A stretch of 64,000 bases of DNA from Chryseobacterium sp. JJR-5R (GCF_034047335.1 NZ_CP139137.1:1426001-1490000); one strand, 5' to 3'; positions 41,962 through 51,507 are shown, counted from the stretch's first letter. The notes: generated from the letters alone by a model not told the origin. Translations and numbers: made by a program.

Positions 41962-43272
41962 ATGGTAAAGAATATAAAAACAGCACTGTCTCTGATGGCA
42001 GCGGTTCTCCCTGCGCTGTTTTTTTCCCAGGACAGAATGCAGATGACCGCCGGTGAAGTGGCCGCGCTCGCCGTGGAGAACCATCAGCAGTTAAAAGTTT
42101 CGGCACGGAACATCGATATTGCAAAACAGAATACAGATATCGTCAGGCTCCAGAAGCTGCCGAACATCACGGCTTCCACGAGCCAGTTTTATTTGGGCAA
42201 TGCCATAGCGCTTGACAAAGACTTCTCATCTTCTGTAAATGTCCCGATGCCCCATTACGGAAGTTCCTATGCCGTGCAGGCCAACCAGCTGATCTTTAAA
42301 GGAGGGCTGGTGAATAAATCCATCGAAATGGCGGGGCTCCGTGAACAGCTGTCTGAACTGGACCTGGAAAAAAACACACAGGATGTAAAATTCCTGGTGA
42401 TTTCCAATTACCTCGATATGTATAAAACAGTCAACCAGCAGGAAGTTTTTCAGAACAACAAAAAGCTGGCGCAGGAAAGGCTGAAGAATGTACAGAAATT
42501 CTATCAGCAGGGGATGGTGACCCGGAATGAAGTCATCCGTGGCGAACTGGCCATCAAAAACCTGGACCAAGGTATTTTAACTTTATTCAACAACAGGAAA
42601 ATCCTCAACTATAATCTGAATACGGCTTTGGGGCTGCCTGCTGATACGGAGATTGTGCCGGTGGAAAAACTGGAGAACAAAGAGGCCGGAATCGGGATGG
42701 ATTATTACATCAGCCTTGCGCATGAAAGCAACCCGTTAATGAAATCTGCCCGGACCAATATTGAGGTAGCCGATAAAAACATTGAGATCATCAAAACAGA
42801 TAAGATGCCTACAGTAGCAGGATTTGGCGGGTATACCCTGCAAAAGCCTATCACTACAAGAAATCCTGTGCTGGATATGTATTCCGGAGGCTGGCAGACC
42901 GGGGTTTCCCTAAGCTATAATATTGACAACCTGTATAAAACAAAGGAACGGGTGAAACTGGGCGAGATCCAGAAAGACCAGGCCGGCGAGGTCCTGACGC
43001 TTACGGCACAGAACATTGATATGGCCGTGAATGCAGCTTATGTAAAGTATCAGGAATCCATACAACAGGCCGATATCCTGGATGATGCCAGAAAACTGGC
43101 GGAAGAAAATTACAGGATTACGGAAGCCAAATACCTGAACCAGCTGGCCGTGCAGGCAGAAATGATTGATGCGCAGAACCAGAAGCTCCAGTCTGAACTG
43201 GATTACAGCAATGCGGAAATCAATATGCTGTATCAATATTACAATCTTTTAAAATCTACGGGAACCCTATAA
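41962..43272 (+). CDS. TolC-family outer-membrane efflux protein
   Basis: A 436-residue outer-membrane channel subunit of a tripartite exporter. Signal peptide at residues 1-23 (ends ALFFSQ). The two TolC-type repeats are helical hairpins, seen as AALAVENHQQLKVSARNIDI and, in the second half, SLAHESNPLMKSARTNIEVA, with the coiled-coil stretches that form the periplasmic tunnel (YVKYQESIQQADILDDARKL). Length is normal. The HlyD-type adaptor follows within 22 bases and the inner-membrane MFS pump comes next, so the three form one system. Confidence 0.9.
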   Translation: MVKNIKTALSLMAAVLPALFFSQDRMQMTAGEVAALAVENHQQLKVSARNIDIAKQNTDIVRLQKLPNITASTSQFYLGNAIALDKDFSSSVNVPMPHYGSSYAVQANQLIFKGGLVNKSIEMAGLREQLSELDLEKNTQDVKFLVISNYLDMYKTVNQQEVFQNNKKLAQERLKNVQKFYQQGMVTRNEVIRGELAIKNLDQGILTLFNNRKILNYNLNTALGLPADTEIVPVEKLENKEAGIGMDYYISLAHESNPLMKSARTNIEVADKNIEIIKTDKMPTVAGFGGYTLQKPITTRNPVLDMYSGGWQTGVSLSYNIDNLYKTKERVKLGEIQKDQAGEVLTLTAQNIDMAVNAAYVKYQESIQQADILDDARKLAEENYRITEAKYLNQLAVQAEMIDAQNQKLQSELDYSNAEINMLYQYYNLLKSTGTL

Positions 43273-43293
43273 TATTACGTGAAAAACAAAACA

Positions 43294-44430
43294 ATGGAAA
43301 ACAAGGAACAAAATACTCAGAATACACAACCACAGCCACAGCCACAGCCGGCTCCTTCATCCGGCGCTGCTGCCAAAAAGAAAGAAACGAAAAAAAATAA
43401 AACAAGGGCCGTTATTTCCAACATCATCGTATTCCTGGTGATCGGCTTCGGCCTGTTCTGGCTCGTACGGGAATATTTCCATATCGGGGATAAAACCTAT
43501 ACCGAGGCTGCCCAGGTGGAAGAATTCATCAATCCCATCAATACGAGGGTTTCGGCTTATATTAAAGAAATTAAATTCATCGAGCACCAGAAAGTGAAAA
43601 AAGGGGACACCCTGGCAATCCTGGACGACCGCGAAATCCAGACCCAGCTCGGGCAGGCGGAAGCTGCTTACCAGAATGCACTGGCCCAGCGTGTGGCTAC
43701 AGGTTCATCCGTGAATACCGTATCCAATAACGTAAACGTGATGGCTTCCAATATCGCAGGCGCAAAAGCAAGGTTGTGGAATGCGGAACAGAACTTAAGC
43801 CGGTATAAAAACCTTTTGGCATCCGAAGCGGTCACGAGACAGCAGTATGACCAGGCGAAAACCGAATACGATGCACAGAAAGCAGCATATGAAACGCTGG
43901 TGAACCAGAAACAGTCGGCCAGCCTTTCCACTACCGAAGTGAAAAGCAAATTCGGGATTATTGATGCTGAAATCAAAAGGGCCAAATCTGCCCTGGACAT
44001 GGCGAAAATCAATCTTTCCTACACGGTAATCACGGCTCCGTATGATGGCGTGATGGGAAGAAGGACGGTTTCCGAAGGACAGCTGATCCAGCCGGGGCAG
44101 CAGGTTGCCACCATTGTCTTAAACGGGCAGAAGTGGGTAACCGCCAATTTCCTGGAAAGCCAGATGCCAAATGTCAGGATCGGGGAAAAAATGACCATGA
44201 CGGCCGATGCCCTGGGCGGGCAGAAATTTGAAGGCGTGGTAACGGCCGTTTCAGCAGCAACCGGTTCAAGGTACTCAAGTGTCCCGACCGATAACTCTAC
44301 CGGGAATTTTATAAAAGTCCAGCAGAGGATCCCGGTACGGATTGAGTTTACCGCATCCAACAAAAAGGAAGACATCGCAAAACTGAGCGCGGGAATGAAT
44401 ATGAATGTGGTGATTGATGCGGATCAATAG
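43294..44430 (+). CDS. HlyD/EmrA-family periplasmic adaptor
   Basis: A 378-residue membrane-fusion protein linking the pump to TolC. A Pro/Gln-rich cytoplasmic start (QPQPQPQPAPSSG) precedes one membrane helix (VISNIIVFLVIGFGLFWLV). The half-lipoyl motifs follow (NPINTRVSAYIKEIKFIEHQ and APYDGVMGRRTVSEGQLIQP) on both sides of a long helical hairpin (about residues 100-225), and then a beta-barrel domain (WVTANFLESQMPNVRIGEKM). The ATG at 43294 is preferred; a GTG at 43279 would add five residues. It resembles EmrA. Confidence 0.9.
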   Translation: MENKEQNTQNTQPQPQPQPAPSSGAAAKKKETKKNKTRAVISNIIVFLVIGFGLFWLVREYFHIGDKTYTEAAQVEEFINPINTRVSAYIKEIKFIEHQKVKKGDTLAILDDREIQTQLGQAEAAYQNALAQRVATGSSVNTVSNNVNVMASNIAGAKARLWNAEQNLSRYKNLLASEAVTRQQYDQAKTEYDAQKAAYETLVNQKQSASLSTTEVKSKFGIIDAEIKRAKSALDMAKINLSYTVITAPYDGVMGRRTVSEGQLIQPGQQVATIVLNGQKWVTANFLESQMPNVRIGEKMTMTADALGGQKFEGVVTAVSAATGSRYSSVPTDNSTGNFIKVQQRIPVRIEFTASNKKEDIAKLSAGMNMNVVIDADQ

Positions 44431-44446
44431 ACGGAAGATAGCAGAC

Positions 44447-44645
44447 ATTAGATATCAGACTTTGCAGCGGGAAAAATATTGATATAAAGATATGAATACA
44501 TCAGCCTTTAATGTAATGAATATAAGAGATAAGATGAGATCTGATAATTAAATAAGAACAATTTTTTTTAATTGATAATAAATACAAAAAGTATTCTAAT
44601 ACACGCCATTATCTGAAATCTGAAATCTGAAGTCTGAAATCTAAT
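44447..44645. repeat. Inverted repeats around an empty spacer
   Basis: ATTAGATATCAGACTT (44447-44462) and AAGTCTGAAATCTAAT (44630-44645) are inverted copies with one mismatch, enclosing about 170 AT-rich bases with no gene. The right side also has short ATCTGAA tandem units from 44611. Similar sequence recurs near 50065-50125. The layout resembles the four-helix-bundle cassette at 53490, but without a gene. Confidence 0.55.
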
Positions 44646-44688
44646 ATTTAACATCTAACCTCTGCAACCTAACCCTAACTCCTAAACT

Positions 44689-46281
44689 ATGTACAACAAA
44701 GGACTTTACAACAACTGGGTGCCCAAACCCGTACAGATGCTGCTGATGCTGATGCTGCTGGCTGTCGTAATGCCGCTTGGCGGGGTGTATACAGGGAATA
44801 TCAGCTATGTGGTAAGCGGCACCGGTGCCATGACGGAATATTTCATGTGGGCGAATTATGCCACGACCATCGGGATGGGTGCCTGTATGCCCATTGTGCT
44901 CAGGATGAAAATGAGATTCAAGGTACGGGATAAAATGACGGTGCTGCTGGTGCTTTTAGGTATATTGAGCTACATCAATTCCTCCACTGCCGAGCCGATG
45001 ATCTTTGTATTTACTTCGCTGGTCATCGGGTTCCTGAAAATGATGGTGACCATCGAGCTGTTCCTGCCTTTAATGGCCATGATCGGCAACCGGGGGATGT
45101 TTTACGGAGCATTTTATACTTTTGTATTGGTGCTGAACCAGGTTTCGGCGTATTATGCCGCAGAAGTTTCCATCATCTACAACTGGCAGCATTTTTACAT
45201 CATTGCAGCGGTAGGGTGTTTTGTGCTGGCACTTCTGCATTGGGTGTTTATGCACAATCAGTATTTTGCCCTCAAGGTTCCGCTACATTATATCGACTGG
45301 CTGAGCGTCCTGCTTTTTATTGCCGCCTTCATGTTCTCCGCATATGTATTTTCATTCGGAAAACAGCAGGACTGGCTCAATTCAAAACACATCATCAATG
45401 CCGGTATGGCTGCTTTTGTAAGTTTTGCTCTGCTGGTAATCCGTCAGGCAACCTTGAAAAGGCCGTATCTGTCCTTCAGCATATTCTCAAAAAACAATGT
45501 TCAGCACGGGCTGTTCATGCTACTGTGCCTCGGTATGTTCTTAGGAACCACGTCCATTCAGAATACTTTTGCCGTTGGGGTGCTGGGATACGACCAGTTG
45601 ACCAATGCAAGGCTGAACTTACTCATGATTCCCGGGCTTGTACTGGCAGGAGTCATCGCCATATTCTGGTTCAAAAAGGAAATCCCGCTGAAGATGTATA
45701 TTTTTTCAGGCTTCTCTGCCATGATGGGCTATGCCCTGATCATGTATTTCTCCATGGTCCTGGAATTCAGTTATGACAACTGGTACCTGCCGATGTTCCT
45801 GAAAGGGTACGGGACGTGTTCCCTGTTTATTTCCGTATGGTTTTATACCCTGGACAAGCTGGAAATGGATGAAATGCTTGCAGCCATCGGGCTGGTGCTG
45901 GTCTGGCGTACCTTTCTGGCGGTCGGTATATTTTCCGCACTGTATTCCTGGTTCCAGTACCGTTTCCAAGTGGTAGCCGTCGGTGATCTGGCGGTGTATA
46001 TGGACGGGATGAATTTCCCTCCGCAGAATGCAGCGTCCGGCATGAAGCTTATCCAGCTGAATGCCATCCTTATTGCCTGTAAAAAGATTTTCGGGTACAT
46101 TGCCATCGCCGGGACCGGCGTACTGCTGTATGTGGTCACCCATCATTTTGGCAGGGAACGTTTTGAATATCTGCGGTTCATCAGGCTCCTCAGCGGGAAA
46201 TCCGTTATTGCCCGGAGAAGGCTCAGGGAACGGAAAAAATTACTGGAAGAAATTAAAGATGCCGCAGGCCCTGCGGTATAG
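44689..46281 (+). CDS. MFS transporter, inner-membrane pump of the export set
   Basis: A 530-residue multi-pass membrane protein with a dozen or more hydrophobic helices (MLLMLMLLAVVMPLGGVY at the start, VTIELFLPLMAMIGNRGM, FIAAFMFSAYVFSFGKQQDW, YIAIAGTGVLLYVVTHHF near the end) and a basic C-terminal tail. With TolC and HlyD-type genes upstream it fits the EmrB/DHA2-type drug exporters, although the classic EmrB motifs are weak, as in Bacteroidetes relatives. The 258-base gap before it holds only repeats. The substrate is unknown. Confidence 0.8.
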   Translation: MYNKGLYNNWVPKPVQMLLMLMLLAVVMPLGGVYTGNISYVVSGTGAMTEYFMWANYATTIGMGACMPIVLRMKMRFKVRDKMTVLLVLLGILSYINSSTAEPMIFVFTSLVIGFLKMMVTIELFLPLMAMIGNRGMFYGAFYTFVLVLNQVSAYYAAEVSIIYNWQHFYIIAAVGCFVLALLHWVFMHNQYFALKVPLHYIDWLSVLLFIAAFMFSAYVFSFGKQQDWLNSKHIINAGMAAFVSFALLVIRQATLKRPYLSFSIFSKNNVQHGLFMLLCLGMFLGTTSIQNTFAVGVLGYDQLTNARLNLLMIPGLVLAGVIAIFWFKKEIPLKMYIFSGFSAMMGYALIMYFSMVLEFSYDNWYLPMFLKGYGTCSLFISVWFYTLDKLEMDEMLAAIGLVLVWRTFLAVGIFSALYSWFQYRFQVVAVGDLAVYMDGMNFPPQNAASGMKLIQLNAILIACKKIFGYIAIAGTGVLLYVVTHHFGRERFEYLRFIRLLSGKSVIARRRLRERKKLLEEIKDAAGPAV

Positions 46282-46306
46282 CGATAAAGATACCTTGTTT
46301 TCACCA

Positions 46307-46342
46307 GCAAAGCCTCATTTTTTAAGTAAAGTGGGGCTTTGC
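46307..46342 (+). terminator. Possible terminator hairpin of the export genes
   Basis: Stem GCAAAGCCTCA (46307-46317) / TGGGGCTTTGC (46332-46342) with one G-U pair, 26 bases after the MFS stop; no T run follows, so the call is weak. Confidence 0.45.
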
Positions 46343-46661
46343 GCTGTCTGGCAGGGTAGGCAGTACGGAATAATGGGAGCTGTTTCCTGCTTTCGCTACT
46401 CGCTTTTTCTTTTCTTCTGTGGCGGCGGCTTTGCCGCCGCCACAGAAGAAAAGAAAAGAGCTCAGACATGCCGCTCAATCAGGGCTAGGGAAGAGGTCTG
46501 GGTTACATTTTCTGCACAAATATTCAGAATTTCCAGTTCTCCAGATGGAAGGAATCGGGATAGATTTCTCCTGTTTCAATCAGAAATGGTACCTTTATGC
46601 CGTCCAGATATTTGTCTGGATCTGAAAACAATCGTTTAAACCATAATCAAAAAATAAAAGG
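46343..46661. other. Intergenic gap before map
   Basis: Apart from the palindrome and a small TCCAGA/TCTGGA repeat at 46603-46620, no gene is supported; frames in this stretch are extensions of chance frames. Confidence 0.45.
46405..46457. repeat. Perfect 25 bp palindrome with a 3-base loop
   Basis: The left arm (46405-46429) begins TTTTCTTTTCTTCTGTGG and ends in GGCGGCGGC. The right arm (46433-46457) is its exact complement and the loop is TTT. The combination of a pyrimidine tract and a GC-rich tip is unlike the terminators in the window. Confidence 0.8.
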
Positions 46662-47426
46662 ATGTCCATAACCAACGAACATGAATTAGTGGGAATGCAG
46701 AAGGCCGGTGAAGCCGTCGCGTTTACCCTGAAGGAGATGATTAAGTATGCACAGCCGGGCATGACGACCAGGGAAATTGATGAATTCGGAGGCAAGATCC
46801 TTGCTGATTTCGGTGCGCGGTCTGCTCCGTATCTTACGTACGGGTTTCCGGGATGGACGTGCATCAGCGTCAACAATGAATTCTGCCACGGCATTCCTAA
46901 CGACCAACGGGTCCTGCAGGAAGGCGACCTCATCAATATCGATGTTTCCGCAGAGCTTAACGGGTTCTGGGCGGATAACGGCGGCTCTTTTATCATCGGA
47001 AAAGATATCCACCAGCACCAGAAACTGGTAGATGCTTCAAAGGAAATTTTACAGAAGACCATCAATACCATCAGAGGCGGCGTAAAAATAGCCGATATCG
47101 GAATGCTGATGGAAACCGAAGCCAGGAAAAGAGGATTTAAAGTCATCCGGAACCTGGGCGGCCACGGTATCGGGAGAAGCCTGCACGAGCAGCCGGATGA
47201 ACTGCTGAACTATAAAAACCGTTTCGATACCAGAAGATTTAAGAAAAATTCCGTGGTGGCCATTGAAACATTTATTGCTACCGATTCCAGTATGGCGGTA
47301 GAACAGAATGACGGCTGGACGATGGTAGGGAATAAAGACGGATTCATGGCCCAGCATGAACATACCCTTATGATAACCGATGGAAAACCGTTAATCCTGA
47401 CTGCTATGAATGAGATTTTGAATTAG
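46662..47426 (+). CDS. map: Type I methionyl aminopeptidase
   Basis: The enzyme removes the initiator Met from new proteins. The 254-residue protein has GMTTREIDEFGGKILADFGA, the metal ligands in INIDVSAELNGFWADNGGSF (Asp and Asp), the His in NLGGHGIGRSLHEQPD, the Glu in VVAIETFIATDS and the final Glu region in QHEHTLMIT. All five ligands can be seen. Length and order match type I, class a. The gene stands alone, not in a ribosomal operon. Confidence 0.95.
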   Translation: MSITNEHELVGMQKAGEAVAFTLKEMIKYAQPGMTTREIDEFGGKILADFGARSAPYLTYGFPGWTCISVNNEFCHGIPNDQRVLQEGDLINIDVSAELNGFWADNGGSFIIGKDIHQHQKLVDASKEILQKTINTIRGGVKIADIGMLMETEARKRGFKVIRNLGGHGIGRSLHEQPDELLNYKNRFDTRRFKKNSVVAIETFIATDSSMAVEQNDGWTMVGNKDGFMAQHEHTLMITDGKPLILTAMNEILN

Positions 47427-47487
47427 CGAGAAAGGAATTTTAATCATTTCTAATGTAAAAGAAATCATCATTTGATCATTAAAAATA

Positions 47488-47516
47488 AATCCCCTGAATA
47501 AATTTTCAGGGGATTT
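47488..47516. terminator. Terminator hairpin between map and the HNH gene
   Basis: Stem AAATCCCCTGA (47488-47498) / TCAGGGGATTT (47506-47516). A very similar hairpin lies on the far side of the HNH gene at 48481-48516. Confidence 0.7.
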
Positions 47517-47524
47517 GCATTTTT

Positions 47525-48370
47525 TTAATTTATCAATTTAATAGTAAAATTTTTACCATTCAGGTTGCCGGAAAGCATTTCTATACGCTGTACTGAAATA
47601 TTTAATTTTCCCAAATCAAATTCTTTATGGTGGTTCGGGCATAATACAATTAAGTTTCCTATTATACTTTGCCCGCCTTTGAACACAGGTTTTATATGGG
47701 CTACTTCAACATAATTTGTTCCTGCCTCAGTTAGAATAATTGAACTGCAATCCGGAAACTGACATTTATATTGAGCAATCTCTTTTAACAGATTAATGAT
47801 TGAAGTGTCTTTTCTTAATATTGCATTCAGCTTAATTAATCTCCTTTCCGGCCTGCTTAATTTCATTTTACTATTTAATTGTTGCAGACGGGAAATAATT
47901 TCCATTTCCTGATTGGTTTTAATATCAAAACAATTTTCTGAAATATACGGTATAAGTGTTTCAGAAAATAGATGGTTGTCAATTTTCTGAAAACCTATTC
48001 CGAAATTACCGCAGAACTTTTTAAAACTTTCAAAACCCGGTAAGTTATTAAGCAATACAGGCTTTTTCAGATCTTGTCCTGTTCCGTATACTGTTGTAAA
48101 TCCATTTTTTTCTTTGCAGTTTTCTATTCTAAAATAACTCCACAGATAATAATTTTTAATTCTTAATTCTGTTTTCCCGACAATCAGAAAACAGAAGCTT
48201 CCAATGGCTTTTGATGAAGTTCTTTTGCTTGTGTATATCCAATCGGTATGCTGTATTTTATCGTCAAGCGTAATTTCTGATACCGGCAAATGCAAGTCAA
48301 TACCTGAAGTTGGAAAATTTTCAAGTTTGTCTGTATTATGATACTGAATAAAATAATTGTGAGCGGCCAT
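47525..48370 (-). CDS. HNH endonuclease with an extra N-terminal domain
   Basis: A 281-residue protein. The C-terminal HNH nuclease fold shows CQFPDCSS, then EVAHIKPVFKGGQSIIGNLI and LCPNHHKEFD, with zinc-type cysteines and catalytic His residues. The first 150 residues (HNYFIQYHNTDKLENFPTSG, SKRTSSKAIGSFCFLIVGKT) form a separate domain I cannot name, perhaps one that reads a modified base or a DNA end. Codon use is AT-richer than its neighbours, and it is flanked by two near-identical hairpins, which suggests acquisition. A role in defence is inference. Confidence 0.8.
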   Translation of the reverse strand: MAAHNYFIQYHNTDKLENFPTSGIDLHLPVSEITLDDKIQHTDWIYTSKRTSSKAIGSFCFLIVGKTELRIKNYYLWSYFRIENCKEKNGFTTVYGTGQDLKKPVLLNNLPGFESFKKFCGNFGIGFQKIDNHLFSETLIPYISENCFDIKTNQEMEIISRLQQLNSKMKLSRPERRLIKLNAILRKDTSIINLLKEIAQYKCQFPDCSSIILTEAGTNYVEVAHIKPVFKGGQSIIGNLIVLCPNHHKEFDLGKLNISVQRIEMLSGNLNGKNFTIKLIN

Positions 48371-48480
48371 AGTTATGTAGTTTGTTGTAAGTCAAAGATA
48401 AACAATCATCATTATAAAAATGATTTTAAAATAACTTTAAATCTCTGTTTACAGATAATCAGCATCATTTACTTAATCAA

Positions 48481-48516
48481 AAAATATCCCCTGAAAATTC
48501 ATTCAGGGGATATTTT
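48481..48516. terminator. Terminator hairpin between the HNH gene and the MoxR gene
   Basis: Stem AAAATATCCCCTGAA (48481-48495) / TTCAGGGGATATTTT (48502-48516), near-copy of the hairpin at 47488-47516. Confidence 0.7.
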
Positions 48517-48538
48517 ATTATATTATCAAAGTTCAGAT

Positions 48539-49993
48539 TTAATTCCGGAAATAGGAGTTCATATCTGCAGAATCAAATGTGAAAGAAGCCTGGGTTTCGG
48601 ATTTGTCCAGCTTTTTACTGATGGTCAGTGCCCATAATACCAGTTCTTTGCAGAAATTCTGGTCCTCCGTGCTCAGTTCCAGCGTATTTTCTTCAATAAC
48701 GGCAGTCAGCGGAGTGATGCTGTTCAGTTTCTCATAAAATTCTTCGTCCGTATCATGGTAATTGAGTTCAAGATGGTTTTTATTGAACCATTTGATCAGG
48801 TCGGTATAAGGTGTTTTGATGCTTTCCTTTTCCAGCTTTGAAATGCGCGGGAACAGGCTTTCAAACTGGATCATAACCGCCTGGTCGATCAGTATTTTTG
48901 CTACGAAATCGGCACCTTCCTGCTCACCTTCGTATACCAGCTCAATTTTTCCGGTGATGGACGGGATGATGGACATAAAATCAAGCAGCCTTACCGTTGT
49001 TTTTTCGGCACCGGATTCAATCAGCCTTAATTTGGCCGCAGCCACTAAATTTTCCATCGCACTGATGGTGAGACGGGCACTTACCCCGCTTTTCGCATCT
49101 ACGTATTCACTGTCGCGGGCCGCAAAAGCCACTTCCTCCAGAAGATTTTTGGCAAGGCCCGGAATGCGGATCCTGTCTTTATCTTCCGCTGAAACCAGTG
49201 CTTCCTGTTCCGTAATCTGGCGGGCCAGTGCAACGGTCTGCGGGTAATGGGTAAAGATCTGGGAACCGATCCTGTCTTTTAAAGGGGTAACAATGCTTCC
49301 CCTGTTGGTATAGTCTTCAGGGTTTGCGGTGAACACAAACTGGATATCCAGCGGCATTCTCAGCTGGAACCCGCGGATCTGGATATCGCCTTCCTGTAAA
49401 ATATTAAACAGGGAGACCTGGATCCTGGCCTGTAAATCCGGCAGTTCGTTCAGCACAAAGATGCAGCGGTTGGCACGCGGGATCATCCCGTAATGCAGCA
49501 CGCGCTCATCAGAATACGGCAGTTTTAACGTAGCTGCCTTAATCGGGTCGATATCACCGATCAGGTCGGCGACATTTACATCCGGTGTGGCCAGTTTTTC
49601 AAAGAAGCGGTCGGAGCGGTGTACCCACGCAATCGGGGTTTCATCCCCATGCTCGGCGATGAGGTCCCTGGCATATTTTGAAATCGGCTGAAACGGGCTG
49701 TCATTGATTTCAGAGCCTTTTACAACAGGCATGTATTCATCCAGAAGGCTGATCATGCTTCTTGCTATCCTTGTCTTGGCCTGCCCGCGAAGCCCTAATA
49801 GGTTAATGTGATGACCAGCCAGGATGGCTTTTTTCAGTTGCGGGATCACGGTGTCTTCATAGCCCCACAATCCTTCAAATACCGGTTCTTTGGCTTTGAT
49901 CTTTGCAATCAGGTTCGCCTGGATTTCCTGGCTGATGGTTTTATCGGTGTATCCGGAATTTTTTAATTCTTTAAATGTTGTATCGTTTTTCAT
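48539..49993 (-). CDS. MoxR-type AAA+ ATPase (magnesium chelatase-like)
   Basis: A 484-residue AAA+ chaperone-type ATPase with Walker A GLRGQAKTR near residues 66-74 (NLLGLRGQAKTRIARSMISL), Walker B CIFVLNELPDLQARIQ, and the GDIQIRGFQLRMPLDIQFVF block with sensor Asn in TANPEDYT. The C-terminal region is helical. The ATG at 49993 is preferred; the frame to 50014 has no family support. The von Willebrand A protein lies 133 bases upstream on the same strand; such MoxR/vWA pairs work together in protein-complex assembly or metal insertion. The target is unknown. Confidence 0.88.
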   Translation of the reverse strand: MKNDTTFKELKNSGYTDKTISQEIQANLIAKIKAKEPVFEGLWGYEDTVIPQLKKAILAGHHINLLGLRGQAKTRIARSMISLLDEYMPVVKGSEINDSPFQPISKYARDLIAEHGDETPIAWVHRSDRFFEKLATPDVNVADLIGDIDPIKAATLKLPYSDERVLHYGMIPRANRCIFVLNELPDLQARIQVSLFNILQEGDIQIRGFQLRMPLDIQFVFTANPEDYTNRGSIVTPLKDRIGSQIFTHYPQTVALARQITEQEALVSAEDKDRIRIPGLAKNLLEEVAFAARDSEYVDAKSGVSARLTISAMENLVAAAKLRLIESGAEKTTVRLLDFMSIIPSITGKIELVYEGEQEGADFVAKILIDQAVMIQFESLFPRISKLEKESIKTPYTDLIKWFNKNHLELNYHDTDEEFYEKLNSITPLTAVIEENTLELSTEDQNFCKELVLWALTISKKLDKSETQASFTFDSADMNSYFRN

Positions 49994-50126
49994 TGTATGT
50001 TGAGCAGTAATCATTTATACTATTAATATTCTGTAAAATTAAATTCTCAGGGAACGGTAGGGAGTCTGAAGTTTAATATCTGAAGTCTGAAACCTTGCCT
50101 CTGATATCTCACATCTAATCTCTGAA

Positions 50127-51269
50127 TTATATCCTCTTCTTCCTGTTTCTCTCGTAATCTTCAAAAATCATCTGTCCGAGCCCTGAAAGCCCTGTCAGAA
50201 ATGCTTTTCCCTGGTTCTGTGCGGTAAAGGCTTCCACAAACTTACGCAGGTAAGGATCCTGGGCGATCATGAACGTAGTGATGGGGATTTTAAGCTTCCT
50301 GGCCTGTGCCGCCCTGTTGAGGCACTGGGAAACGATCATTTCATCCAGTCCGTTGCTGTTCATATAAAATTCTCCTGTAGGTAACTGGATGCAGCTCGGT
50401 TTTCCGTCAGTGATCATGAAAATCTGCTTGTTGGTATTCCTTTTCCTGCGGAGGATATCCATCGCAAGTTCCAGGCCGGCCACGGTATTGGTATGGTAAG
50501 GCCCCACCTGCAGATAGGGAAGGTCTTTCACTTTGATCGGCCAGGCTTCGTTCCCGAAGACGATAATATCTATGGAATCTTTGGGGTATTTCCGGTTGAT
50601 GAGTTCCACCAGTGCCATTGCCACTTTTTTAGCGGGTGTGATCCGGTCTTCGCCATAGAGGATCATGGAGTGGCTGATATCGATCATCAGCACCGTGCTC
50701 ATCTGTGCCTTATGCCGGGTTTCTTCTACGATGAGGTCGTCTTCTGTAAGCCGCAGGTCTGAAATCCCGTTGTTGATCTGGGCATTTTTCAGGCTTTCGG
50801 TCGTATTCACGGTAGAGAGGTCGTCACCATACTGAAAATTACGGTGTTCGCCATCCTTTTCATCCCCGATTCCTGTTTTGGAGGTACGGTGGTTCCCGAT
50901 GCCGCTTTTTTTAAGCTTCCCGAAAATCTGGTCGAGGGCAAACTCTCGCAGGGCCGCTTCAAGTTTGGCCGTCAGTACATTTTTGCCTTTTCCGGTTCCG
51001 GTATTTCCTTTCTCCGGATCAATTTCTTCCTTGATGTAACCGCGCTTTTTCAGGTCTTCTTCAAAATCCTGCAGGGTATATTCATCGGTAAAGATATCAT
51101 ATTCCTTATCCAGCATATCGAGCCACTCGAAGGCTTCTTCAATATCGCCGGACGTATGGGTCAGCAGATCCTTGAACACATCAAAGACCCGGTCGAAATG
51201 CGAGATTTCTTCCGGAACATGTTTGCTGAACGTGAATCCTTTATGAAAATTAAAATTTTTGTTTGTCAT
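50127..51269 (-). CDS. von Willebrand factor A domain protein, MoxR partner
   Basis: A 380-residue protein. The N-terminal half is helical and charged (EEAFEWLDMLDKEYDIFTDE). The C-terminal half is a vWA domain with the metal-binding MIDAS DISHS (TVLMIDISHSMILYGEDRIT) near residues 196-200, a Thr in NTVAGLELAMDIL and QIFMITDGKPSC. It has no signal peptide, so it is cytoplasmic. Downstream on the same strand is the MoxR ATPase, its expected partner. Low-complexity ATCTGAA-type sequence fills the gap between them. Confidence 0.88.
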   Translation of the reverse strand: MTNKNFNFHKGFTFSKHVPEEISHFDRVFDVFKDLLTHTSGDIEEAFEWLDMLDKEYDIFTDEYTLQDFEEDLKKRGYIKEEIDPEKGNTGTGKGKNVLTAKLEAALREFALDQIFGKLKKSGIGNHRTSKTGIGDEKDGEHRNFQYGDDLSTVNTTESLKNAQINNGISDLRLTEDDLIVEETRHKAQMSTVLMIDISHSMILYGEDRITPAKKVAMALVELINRKYPKDSIDIIVFGNEAWPIKVKDLPYLQVGPYHTNTVAGLELAMDILRRKRNTNKQIFMITDGKPSCIQLPTGEFYMNSNGLDEMIVSQCLNRAAQARKLKIPITTFMIAQDPYLRKFVEAFTAQNQGKAFLTGLSGLGQMIFEDYERNRKKRI

Positions 51270-51482
51270 TCAATCCATCTTCTTTTGGTAGATACAAGTT
51301 AGGGAAATATTATGACAGGAGAGAATGGTTGCAAATAGAATTTTGTTATGATGGTGATATTAATTTATTTTTAAGATTAATTATAATTAATCATTTTCAG
51401 GATATTCTCTTGGATTTAAAATCAACTCTATTCTATATTTAATCAGCTGAGATCAATTGAATTTTAAAAATAAATAAAATAA

Positions 51483-51507
51483 AAAAGCAAGGAAATCCCT
51501 TGCTTTT
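51483..51507. terminator. Terminator hairpin
   Basis: Stem AAAAGCAAGG (51483-51492) / CCTTGCTTTT (51498-51507), 3' of the minus-strand AIM24 gene. Confidence 0.65.

Noticed and set aside
45216..46639. Long alternative frames overlapping the MFS gene
   Set aside because: The MFS frame has continuous membrane helices; the others are His/Cys-rich shadows.
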